Below are positions 1-6,132 of a stretch of DNA of 11,493 bases, piece by piece. The DNA lies in NCBI GenBank assembly GCA_003160265.1, contig PLQY01000114.1, positions 3,516-15,008 of the forward strand. Direction: 5' to 3'. The DNA is from Peptococcaceae bacterium. GTDB lineage: Bacteria > Bacillota > DSM-12270 > Thermacetogeniales > Thermacetogeniaceae. Made by a program: the position numbers and the translations under genes. The notes under the pieces were generated by a model. That model had not been told where the DNA came from. It did not search any database and was given only the letters and a program-made list of their open reading frames with translations. Every line of letters begins with the position of its first letter. Within the stretch, counting starts at the first letter, position 1.

Positions 1-31
1 TCGAACTTTATTATAAGGAGGGGAGAGAAAC

Positions 32-280
32 TTGAAATCGACAGGAGTTGTCAGGAAAGTCGACGAGTTGGGAAGGGTTGTCATCCCGATTGAACTCCGG
101 CGCACGCTAGGCATTGCCGAGAAGGATGCCCTGGAGATCTATGTCGACCGGGAGAAGATCATCCTGAAGAAGTACGAACCTGCCTGTATTTTCTGTGGCA
201 ACGCGGAGGACGTGCAGCACTACCGCGGCAAGAACATCTGCAAGGAGTGCTTCCAGGAAATGGCCAAGGAGGCTGTCTAG
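32..280 (+). CDS. abrB: AbrB/SpoVT-family transition-state regulator with C-terminal zinc-ribbon-like tail
   Basis: DNA-binding transcription factor of the AbrB/MazE/SpoVT swapped-hairpin family, 82 aa. Residues 1-50 form the DNA-binding domain, with the family signature STGVVRKVDELGRVVIP followed by ELRRTLGI. Residues 52-75 carry CIFC and CKEC, a CxxC...CxxC pair typical of clostridial AbrB homologues and likely to bind zinc; Bacillus AbrB has a different C-terminal half. The start is TTG, chosen because a strong Shine-Dalgarno (AAGGAGGGGAG, bases 15-25) lies just upstream and the signature begins at residue 2. The gene ends in TAG and converges on rsmI, as abrB does in Bacillus subtilis. 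In Bacillus the protein represses post-exponential and sporulation genes; a similar role here is inference. The promoter is mostly outside the window. Confidence 0.93.
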   Translation: MKSTGVVRKVDELGRVVIPIELRRTLGIAEKDALEIYVDREKIILKKYEPACIFCGNAEDVQHYRGKNICKECFQEMAKEAV

Positions 281-334
281 CCACCGCGTACCGGATAAGC
301 CATTCAAAATTTTCATCTTTTTGTTATTTTTACG

Positions 335-365
335 CCTCGCAGCACGATGCTGCGAGGATTTTTTT
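335..365 (+). terminator. Intrinsic terminator of abrB
   Basis: A perfect 10-bp stem (CCTCGCAGCA at 335-344 with TGCTGCGAGG at 348-357) closes a 3-base loop and is followed by A and a run of seven T (359-365). This is a textbook rho-independent terminator for the + strand, 55 bases after the abrB stop. On the minus strand the hairpin is not followed by a T-run, so it probably does not end the converging rsmI transcript. Confidence 0.92.
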
Positions 366-371
366 CAATTG

Positions 372-1343
372 TCATGAATGATGATACAGGCGGTAGACCT
401 GGCTCTTGGGGAGACCGAGGGCGTGGGCGACCGCCTTGCAGGCTGACTGGTTGTCGGCGCCGGCTTTGACGAGGGTGCCGACCGCCTCTCTGATCTGCTT
501 TGGAGTCGCGGGGGACGGTGTTATCTGTACCGCTACGGGTCCACACCCCGACACTCGCCCCTCGTCAATCCCGGGCTCCGAATCCGCACCAGACGGGTGC
601 CCCGGGCGCCCTCCGGGCGCGGGCGCGGCAACCGTCCTGCCGCCGTGCACGCTACAGCGGGTACCCGCTTCGTCCCAACCGGCAGTCACGATGGTCAGCT
701 CCCCCAGGGGCGGCGTAGCCGCAAAATGAGTTGCCACCTGGGCAAAGCTGCCCCGGGATACCTCCTCGAACTGCTTGGTCAGTTCCCGGGCGACAGCCAC
801 CTGCCGCTCCGGCCCCCAGACCTCGCAGAAGTCCTGGAGGGCTTTCTGCAGCCGGTGGGGCGCCTCGTAGAAAACACCGGTGCGGGCATCATCCGCCAGT
901 TCGGCTAAAAGGGCGCGGCGCTCCCCGGCCTTGCGAGGCAGGAAGCCCTGGAAGTAAAAGGGGTGCGGCCTGATTCCGGAGATCACCAGGGCGGCGATGA
1001 CTGCCGAGGGCCCGGGTATAATGGTAACCCGATGTCCCCGCGACAGAGCCTGCTGAACCAGTTGGTGGCCCGGGTCGGCGATCCCCGGGGTTCCGGCATC
1101 GGTCACCAGGGCGATTTTCTTGCCCCCGGCCAGTTCCGCCAGCAGCCGGGGAGCCTTAGCCTGCCGGTTGTGCTCGTAATAGCTGGTGGTGGGAGTGTGG
1201 ATACCGAAATGGTTGAGCAGCTTCCGGGTATGGCGCGTATCCTCGGCGGCAATCAGGTCGACCTGCTGCAGCACCTCCAGGGCGCGCAGGGTGATGTCCC
1301 CCAAGTTTCCCAGAGGGGTTGCGCAGAGGTAGAGTTCCCCCAC
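372..1343 (-). CDS. rsmI: 16S rRNA (cytidine(1402)-2'-O)-methyltransferase RsmI
   Basis: SAM-dependent methyltransferase of the tetrapyrrole-methylase fold that 2'-O-methylates C1402 of 16S rRNA in the decoding centre. Visible family motifs in order: ATPLGNLGDITLRA (8-21), AEDTRHTRKLLNHFGI (33-48), LVTDAGTPGIADPG (79-92), GFLPRKAGERR (133-143) and FYEAPHRL (158-165). Residues about 280-323 form the C-terminal helical domain (IREAVGTLVKAGADNQSACK...) found in many RsmI proteins. Between the two lies an unusual low-complexity Gly/Pro/Ala/Arg linker (about 222-274), making the protein 323 aa, longer than the usual 275-295. The start is GTG at 1343; GGAGGAAGGG inside the end of ricT is 8 bases upstream and supports it. 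It is the last gene of the tmk operon, 2 bases after ricT, so translational coupling is likely. Confidence 0.93.
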   Translation of the reverse strand: MGELYLCATPLGNLGDITLRALEVLQQVDLIAAEDTRHTRKLLNHFGIHTPTTSYYEHNRQAKAPRLLAELAGGKKIALVTDAGTPGIADPGHQLVQQALSRGHRVTIIPGPSAVIAALVISGIRPHPFYFQGFLPRKAGERRALLAELADDARTGVFYEAPHRLQKALQDFCEVWGPERQVAVARELTKQFEEVSRGSFAQVATHFAATPPLGELTIVTAGWDEAGTRCSVHGGRTVAAPAPGGRPGHPSGADSEPGIDEGRVSGCGPVAVQITPSPATPKQIREAVGTLVKAGADNQSACKAVAHALGLPKSQVYRLYHHS

Positions 1344-1345
1344 CG

Positions 1346-2173
1346 TTAAAACCCTTCCTCCGATGGGGCCTCTTCTTCAAAGACCACTTCCTGCAGATCC
1401 GTGGCAGGTTCTTCGGCGGCCGGGCCCTTGGCGCACGGCGGAGTCCCCCCCGCCGCCTTGGGGCAGCCCCCTTTATAGGTGGCGTCCTCAAACTTCAGGC
1501 AGCACATCAATCTGCCGCAGATGCCGCTGATCTTGGTTGGGTTCAGGGAGAGGTTCTGGCCCTTGGCCATGCGGATGGAAACCGGCACGAAATCCCCCAG
1601 CCAAGTGCTGCAGCACAACTCCCGGCCACAGGGGCCCAGACCTCCAAGCAGCTTGGCCTCGTCCCGGACGCCGATCTGCCGCAGTTCGATGCGGGTGCGG
1701 AACACGGCTGCCAGGTCCTTGACCAGTTCCCGGAAGTCCACCCGGCCCTCGGCAGTGAAGTAGAACAGCACCTTTCCGGCATCGAAGGTGAACTCAACAT
1801 CGATCAATTTCATCGGCAGCCCGTGCTCGGCGATCTTCTTCTCGCAGACAGCGAACGCCTCCTTGGCACGCCGCTTGTTCTCCTCCATCTTGGCGCAGTC
1901 CTCGGGTGTTGCCTTGCGGATCACTTCCCGCAGAGGCGCCACGATCTCTTCCAGGGCCACCTTGCGGTCCCCGATGACCACTATGCCGAACTCGACTCCC
2001 CGGGCAGTCTCCACCACTACCTGGTTACCGGGCCGGAGTTCTAGCTGGCCCGGATTGAAGAAATATATCTTGCCGGCATTCCGGAACCTGACCCCTACTA
2101 CGTTCACTTTTTCGCCGGTCGCAGTTCCACGGTCGTTCGCCTCCGGCCTGGCTTTCTGCCCGTTATCAGCCAT
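1346..2173 (-). CDS. ricT: PSP1-domain regulatory iron-sulfur protein RicT (YaaT)
   Basis: Homologue of B. subtilis RicT/YaaT. There it forms a complex with RicA and RicF that carries iron-sulfur clusters, promotes maturation of some mRNAs with RNase Y, and is needed for efficient sporulation and competence. The PSP1 domain spans about residues 25-230 of 275. The cysteine pattern is intact: GPCGRELCCSTWLGDF (180-195; C182, C187, C188) and GICGRLMCCLKFE (217-229; C219, C224, C225). Two further cysteines (C237, C247) lie in the acidic, Pro/Ala-rich tail. I chose ATG at 2173, with GGAGGG 10 bases upstream. An in-frame GTG at 2200 would add nine residues but has no Shine-Dalgarno, and its first codons contain the one just described. 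The gene sits between holB and rsmI, as in Bacillus but without yabA and trmN6. Confidence 0.92.
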   Translation of the reverse strand: MADNGQKARPEANDRGTATGEKVNVVGVRFRNAGKIYFFNPGQLELRPGNQVVVETARGVEFGIVVIGDRKVALEEIVAPLREVIRKATPEDCAKMEENKRRAKEAFAVCEKKIAEHGLPMKLIDVEFTFDAGKVLFYFTAEGRVDFRELVKDLAAVFRTRIELRQIGVRDEAKLLGGLGPCGRELCCSTWLGDFVPVSIRMAKGQNLSLNPTKISGICGRLMCCLKFEDATYKGGCPKAAGGTPPCAKGPAAEEPATDLQEVVFEEEAPSEEGF

Positions 2174-2205
2174 GCGCTCTAGTCCCTCCATGTTGTTCAC
2201 CCGAA

Positions 2206-2499
2206 TTAATAGCCGCCATCATCTTTGAACTCCGGCGGTATCTCCCGGAGCCGCTTCTGCAGCGCCCGTAGGGTCAGGGCCAGGAGCAGCGGTACGGAGA
2301 CGTTGCCTTCCAGCAGTTGCTGCCCGGTCAGAATGACGTCCAGGCACTCCAGCAGCCCCCTGCTGATCCTGGTATTCCCCTGTCCGACCAAGACCTGATT
2401 CCGGGCCTTACGGTAGAACTGCTCCAGATCTGAAAGCAGGCTGCGCAACAATCTGCCGGCCGCAGGCCGGTCCAGCTTGATCAGCCGTACCTGCCTCAT
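2206..2499 (-). pseudogene. holB: C-terminal part of DNA polymerase III delta' (holB), downstream of an in-frame stop
   Basis: This 97-aa open frame continues holB. Reading upstream in the same frame, 26 further sense codons (DLPIEDGDKATASLRQ...) lead to the TAG at 2578-2580 and then directly into the N-terminal part of holB, so the two pieces are one gene broken by a single stop codon. The sequence is helical and basic (LLRSLLSDLEQFYRKARN...) and fits the C-terminal collar domain that holds delta' in the clamp-loader pentamer. It could be made separately from the ATG at 2499, which has a weak Shine-Dalgarno (GAGG, 8 bases upstream), or as a readthrough product. It could equally be untranslated remnant or the result of a sequencing error. 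It ends in TAA, 33 bases before the chosen ricT start. Confidence 0.6.
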
Positions 2500-2577
2500 C
2501 AGTTCGGCCTCGCTGCCGTCCCACAGTAATTGCCGCAGGCTGGCGGTGGCCTTGTCCCCGTCCTCTATGGGCAGGTC

Positions 2578-3078
2578 CTAGCCGGCGCGGAACAACACCA
2601 CCCGGCAGCGGGAGGCCAGGGTCGGCAGGAGTGCCCGCTCATCCTCAGTGGCCAGCAGGAAGACGGTCTGAGGCAGCGGCTCCTCCAGGACCTTCAACAG
2701 GCTGTTGGCGGCCGGCTCGGTAAGCAGTTCCGGAGCGCTCAGAAAGAAGACCTGCCGGCGGCCCAACTGGGGGTGGTAACTGAAGAAGGGTTGCCACTGC
2801 CTGATCTGTTCGATCTTCAAGCTGCTTCCCTCCGGCTCCAGGAAGTGGTAGTCCGGGTGTGCCTGCTGCTTCCAGGCATGGCAGGAATCGCAGACGCCAC
2901 AGGGCTCTCCCCTCTCGGTGGCCAGACAGATCAGCGCCTGGGCGAAGGTGTTGGCCACATCCCGCTTGCACCTGGTGGCGGGGCCTGCCAGGAGATAGGC
3001 GTGGGCAGGCTGACCGCTTTGAACGTCCTGGCGCAGTTGACGTACCGCCGGCTCATGTTCCCAGTCGCCAAACCCCAT
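2578..3078 (-). CDS. holB: DNA polymerase III subunit delta' (HolB), N-terminal part, truncated by in-frame TAG
   Basis: Clamp-loader subunit that helps load the beta sliding clamp onto primed DNA. The 166 residues before the stop hold the AAA+-like domain I: HAYLLAGP (26-33), a four-cysteine zinc site (C51, C60, C63, C66; CxxCxxC core), HPDYH (74-78), NSLLKVLEEP (125-134) and the SRC motif (157-159). The Walker A position reads GPATRCKRD (32-40): the glycine before Lys38 is Cys and the following Thr/Ser is Arg, so ATP binding is doubtful, as in E. coli delta'. The frame meets TAG right after VLFRAG and continues in the same frame to 2206. Together the pieces give about 289 residues, against roughly 320-330 in Bacillus; the domain II segment after SRC is short or missing. 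Start ATG at 3078; GGGGGTGG just upstream is a plausible ribosome site, 37 bases after tmk. Confidence 0.8.
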   Translation of the reverse strand: MGFGDWEHEPAVRQLRQDVQSGQPAHAYLLAGPATRCKRDVANTFAQALICLATERGEPCGVCDSCHAWKQQAHPDYHFLEPEGSSLKIEQIRQWQPFFSYHPQLGRRQVFFLSAPELLTEPAANSLLKVLEEPLPQTVFLLATEDERALLPTLASRCRVVLFRAG

Positions 3079-3115
3079 ACAGCCACCCCCATTTTGAGAT
3101 GTGTGAGGTGAGATG

Positions 3116-3778
3116 TTAGATCGGAACTGTGAATGGCGCCCCCTGTTCCCCGCCCTCAAGAAAGGCGGCCACGTGCGCCCACACCCGGGCCTGAACTGCA
3201 TCCTCGGTGCCCGATCCGTCCACCACCCGGATGCGCTCCGGGGCGGCGGCAGCCAGAGCGCGGTACCCATCCCGGACCCGCCGGTGGAAGCTGGCGCTCT
3301 CCTGCTCCAGCCGGTCACTCTCCCTGGTGGCGAAGCGCCGCATCCCCTGCTCCGGCTGCAGATCGATCACGATGGTATGGAACGCTCCCAGCCCAACCAG
3401 GGCAAAGGCGTTGATGGTGCGCAGCAGGTCGAGGCCGAATCCCCGGCCATAACCCTGGTAGGCCAGGCTGGAATCTACGAAACGATCGCAGAGCACGACC
3501 TTGCCTGATTCCAGTGCCGGCAGAATCACCTCTCCCACCAACTGGGAGCGGGCCGCGGCATAGAGCAGCGCCTCGGTGGATGCCACCATTTCGCTAAATT
3601 GCGGGTCGAGCAGCAACCGCCGGACCTCCTCCGAGAGACGCGTCCCCCCCGGCTCGCGGGTGGTCTGCACAGGATAGCCCCGCTGCTCCAGAGCGGCCGC
3701 GGTCAAGAGAACCTGGGTGGTCTTGCCCGCTCCGTCAACCCCCTCAAAAGTGATCAGCTTTCCCGGCCAACTGCTCAT
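3116..3778 (-). CDS. tmk: Thymidylate kinase
   Basis: Phosphorylates dTMP to dTDP with ATP, an essential step of dTTP synthesis in the cytoplasm. Motifs: P-loop GVDGAGKT (13-20), TREPGGTRLSEE (40-51), DRF (98-100, the DR[YF] motif), SSLAYQGYGRG (103-113), and a LID region with RRFATRESDRLEQE (147-160). Length is 220 aa, within the family range. I chose ATG at 3778; a TTG at 3787, immediately after an in-frame TGA, would add MNA. Neither has a good Shine-Dalgarno. It is the first gene of the tmk-holB-ricT-rsmI operon and is preceded by a plausible promoter at 3848-3875. In Bacillus darA and yaaR lie between tmk and holB; here only 37 bases separate the two. Confidence 0.95.
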   Translation of the reverse strand: MSSWPGKLITFEGVDGAGKTTQVLLTAAALEQRGYPVQTTREPGGTRLSEEVRRLLLDPQFSEMVASTEALLYAAARSQLVGEVILPALESGKVVLCDRFVDSSLAYQGYGRGFGLDLLRTINAFALVGLGAFHTIVIDLQPEQGMRRFATRESDRLEQESASFHRRVRDGYRALAAAAPERIRVVDGSGTEDAVQARVWAHVAAFLEGGEQGAPFTVPI

Positions 3779-3790
3779 TGCATTCAATCA

Positions 3791-3824
3791 AACGTGGACT
3801 TGCTCTAGATCCCCTTGCCACGTT
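3791..3824 (-). repeat. Inverted repeat in the tmk leader
   Basis: AACGTGG (3791-3797) and CCACGTT (3818-3824) form a perfect 7-bp stem around a 20-base loop. As mRNA it lies 12 bases upstream of the tmk ATG, inside the leader made from the promoter at 3848-3875, and the loop contains AAGGGG, the only Shine-Dalgarno-like string nearby. It may be an operator, a translation-control hairpin or chance. Confidence 0.35.
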
Positions 3825-3847
3825 CTTTCCCTTTCAATTGTGCTCTT

Positions 3848-3875
3848 ATCTTACCACATCGTTCCCGTTTTACAA
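3848..3875 (-). promoter_or_regulatory. Putative sigma-A promoter of the tmk-holB-ricT-rsmI operon
   Basis: On the minus strand TTGTAA (3875-3870; four of six matches to TTGACA) is separated by 16 bases from TAAGAT (3853-3848; four of six matches to TATAAT). It lies about 70 bases upstream of tmk in a short AT-richer patch between the decarboxylase and tmk. Based only on sequence match. Confidence 0.45.
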
Positions 3876-3907
3876 GGCACGCCCGACTGAGCGGTTTGCC
3901 CAGCTCT

Positions 3908-3939
3908 CAATGTGACATTGGGGACGGTTCCGGCGAACC
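3908..3939. repeat. REP-like palindromic element: CAATGTGACATTG plus GGGGAC hairpin
   Basis: The perfect palindrome CAATGT-G-ACATTG (3908-3920) is followed directly by GGGGAC and a small hairpin GGTTC-CGGC-GAACC (3926-3939). The TGTGACATTGGGGACGGTTC type of string resembles, from memory, repeats found around REP-associated (IS200-like) tyrosine transposases in Clostridia. It sits just after the decarboxylase stop on the minus strand, the usual extragenic place. Only this one copy occurs in the window, so the repeat status is unproven. Confidence 0.4.
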
Positions 3940-3944
3940 ACAGC

Positions 3945-5780
3945 CTAGCTCCGGTCTACCACGTAGACTGCGCCCCTGGCCTGCCCCGGCCAGGTCCCTC
4001 CGGCCTGGCGCCAGGCTTTTAGGCACTCCAGCACCGGCTTATCGATCACTTCGCCCGGACAGATCAGCGGCACGCCCGGCGGATAGGGCGTGATCGTCTC
4101 GGCGGCGATCTTCCCCACTGCCGCCTCCAGCGGCACCTGGCAATGCGGGGCAAAGAACGCCTGGCGCGGCGTCAGGATCTGGCAGGGGATCGGCAGATTA
4201 TAGAGGTCCGGCATGATCGCCGACAGTTCCGGCGCCCCGCGGCCGCACACACCCACATCTCGCGCATGGTATCCCCCGCCGGCGCCGGTGCACCCGTCTA
4301 AACCATTTTCCCCGGTAGAACTACAAGTTCCAACAGACCCACAATGCTCACCACGCTCACCACGCTCACCGCCACCGCTGCTCGTGCCGTTTTCGAATTC
4401 TCCGCTTGCATAACCGCAGGCAGCCGCCAGGTCCCGCAGCCCATCCAGCAAGGCATCCGCCGCCGGCCCCTCGTCACCGGGGCCAAGGATAAACACCAGG
4501 TTGTCCAGGTCTGACATTTCCACCAGGAGGCGCCGCTCCCTGGCCAGCCATCCGTCAGCCGTAAAGCCGGTGATCCCCAGACCGCTCACGTTTACAACCA
4601 GCCTGGCCGGATCGTAGGCAGTCACCCCCGGCACATCCAGCAACTCCTCCCCAGGCGCCAACAGGCCCGGTATCCGGGAGATCTCCCGCCGTAGCCGCGT
4701 GCCAAGGCCGGCCGTTTCATCCCAACGCTCCCCGGACTGCTGCAACTGCTGCCTTGCCACATCCAGGGAGGCCATCAGCAAATAGGACGGGCTGGTGGTC
4801 TGCACCAGCCGCAGTGCCTGGTTAACCCTCGAGGCGGCCGCACCGCTCTCCCGGCAGTGGAGCCAGGCCGCCTGGGTGAAGGCTCCCAGGGTCTTGTGGG
4901 CGCCCATCACCGTAAAGTCCGCTCCAACGGTCAGGGCAGAAGCAGGAAACAGTGGGCTGGCACAGAAATGAGAGCCGTGGGCCTCGTCCGTCAGCACCAG
5001 TAGTCCGCACAGATGAGCCATCTCTATCTGCTCCGCCAGGTTTCCGGCCAGGCCGTAGTAGTTCGGGTGCAGCAGCACTAGCAGGCGTCGGCCTCCCTCC
5101 TGAAAGTCTGCTGCAGAGGGCGAAGATGTATCCGCGGCTTCTCCATTCAGGGAGCCTGTCGGAGGGGATTCCATAGAGGGCAACGGGGAAATCGCAGGAT
5201 GTTCGGTCAGGGAGGGCGCCGCTTGATCGCCGTGGGATGCAACCGGGGCGCCCAAGCAGGCCCGCAGGTCCTCCGTCCGCAGCAGGCCGGGCAGACCCAG
5301 TCCGGGATGGAAATGCACCGGCAGGTAGACCGGGGTCGCCCCGCTCAGGACCAGGCCGTGCACCACCGACTGGTGGCAGTTCCTGGGCACCAGCACCCGG
5401 TCCCCTTCCTGGCAGAGGGCCAGCAGCACCGCCAGGATGCCGGCGCTGGCCCCGTTCACCAGGAAATGAGTCTCCGCCGCCCCAAAGAAGGCCGACGCCT
5501 CGCTTGCCGCCTCCCGGATGATCCCCTGCGGGTCCTGGAGGTTATCCAGTCCGGGCAGTTCCGTCAGGTCAAGAAAGAAGGCCGCTTCTCCGAGCAAGTC
5601 GCGCCAGGGTGCCCAGGCCGCCCGGCCCTGATGGTGGCCGGGCGTGTGGAAACCCAGGTAGCCCTCCCCGGCGTGCGATGCCAAGCCTGCCGCCAGCGGC
5701 GGCAGCGCTCCGGCCTCCACCCCGGCATGGAGATTTTGGGGCATAGTATTATACATCCTCCCATTGGAGCTGTCTCTCAT
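3945..5780 (-). CDS. Orn/Lys/Arg decarboxylase family protein (YaaO-type, PLP-dependent)
   Basis: Fold-type I PLP enzyme of the Orn/Lys/Arg decarboxylase major-domain family; the amino acid substrate cannot be read from sequence. Key sites in the 611 aa: GFHTPGHHQG (43-52), FLVNGASAGILA (106-117), DEAHGSHF (265-272) and AHKTLGAFTQ (294-303), whose K296 should bind PLP. The C-terminal domain begins near 520 with LTPRQAFFAP (536-545) and PYPPGVPLICPGE (565-577). Two low-complexity inserts, about 181-228 and 461-516, lengthen it; the family is usually about 480-500 aa. The start is uncertain: ATG at 5780 has GAGGAG 14 bases upstream, while ATG at 5744 (MPQNLH) has GGGAGG 12 bases upstream. Its place beside tmk matches yaaO of Bacillus. 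Stop is TAG. No clear terminator follows. Confidence 0.92.
   Translation of the reverse strand: MRDSSNGRMYNTMPQNLHAGVEAGALPPLAAGLASHAGEGYLGFHTPGHHQGRAAWAPWRDLLGEAAFFLDLTELPGLDNLQDPQGIIREAASEASAFFGAAETHFLVNGASAGILAVLLALCQEGDRVLVPRNCHQSVVHGLVLSGATPVYLPVHFHPGLGLPGLLRTEDLRACLGAPVASHGDQAAPSLTEHPAISPLPSMESPPTGSLNGEAADTSSPSAADFQEGGRRLLVLLHPNYYGLAGNLAEQIEMAHLCGLLVLTDEAHGSHFCASPLFPASALTVGADFTVMGAHKTLGAFTQAAWLHCRESGAAASRVNQALRLVQTTSPSYLLMASLDVARQQLQQSGERWDETAGLGTRLRREISRIPGLLAPGEELLDVPGVTAYDPARLVVNVSGLGITGFTADGWLARERRLLVEMSDLDNLVFILGPGDEGPAADALLDGLRDLAAACGYASGEFENGTSSGGGERGERGEHCGSVGTCSSTGENGLDGCTGAGGGYHARDVGVCGRGAPELSAIMPDLYNLPIPCQILTPRQAFFAPHCQVPLEAAVGKIAAETITPYPPGVPLICPGEVIDKPVLECLKAWRQAGGTWPGQARGAVYVVDRS
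4344..4370 (-). repeat. 9-base tandem repeat, three copies, inside the decarboxylase gene
   Basis: On the minus strand GGTGAGCGT occurs twice, followed by GGTGAGCAT: three in-frame 9-base units that encode the GERGERGEH part of the second low-complexity insert. Replication slippage is a simple explanation for this part of the insert. Confidence 0.85.
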
Positions 5781-6132
5781 CGTTCAAATCAGCGCTCCTC
5801 TTTCAGCCTATCAAGATAGAGGCATGATGATCAGCTTTATTTATCTTATCATACTCTTCATGCCCGATGCGCCTTCGCCGCGCCTACACGCCGGAAGAAC
5901 TGTCACTTGAAAACCTCGGCCCGGCCAACTTCTTACACCATGTTCTGACCCAAACCGATGAATATCGTTGGTGAACCCGGGCTTATCCATGCAAAAAACA
6001 ACCAGATATCTTCTCTTTTTAATATCATTCAGTGAGCAGTCCCCTAGCGCTTCACGCCGATGTTGCAAAATAAAAAAGCCCCCGTCGGGGCTAGATACTT
6101 GGAAGCCGGCTGGCAATTGTTGAAAAGCCGGG
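5781..6132. other. 352-base non-coding interval between the decarboxylase gene and gin
   Basis: No convincing gene is seen. The stretch holds the gin terminator (6066-6092), a small palindrome CTATC-AA-GATAG (5808-5819) just upstream of the decarboxylase, and AT-rich sequence at 5830-5855 where a promoter for the decarboxylase could lie (TATGAT and TAAGAT on the minus strand, but no good -35). A 35-codon + strand frame (5867-5974, ATG...TGA) has a gene-like composition but no ribosome site. A minus-strand frame crosses both the terminator and gin and is most likely chance. Confidence 0.6.
6066..6092 (-). terminator. Intrinsic terminator of gin
   Basis: On the minus strand AGCCCC (6092-6087), loop GACG and GGGGCT (6082-6077) make a perfect 6-bp stem followed by TTTTTATTTTG. 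It lies 41 bases after the gin stop, closing that transcript before the decarboxylase. Confidence 0.88.

Noticed and set aside
2578..2580. TAG in holB as a pyrrolysine codon
   Set aside because: No pyrrolysine gene or methylamine methyltransferase is in the window, and five clear genes end in TAG, so routine reassignment is not supported. It stays only as a remote alternative.
4344..4370. Tandem GGTGAGCGT units as a CRISPR or regulatory repeat array
   Set aside because: Units are 9 bases, adjacent without spacers and in frame within a coding low-complexity insert.
5199..5819. 206-codon + strand open frame opposite the decarboxylase
   Set aside because: Antisense to a well-supported enzyme, Gln/Arg/Gly-rich shadow composition, no ribosome site noticed.
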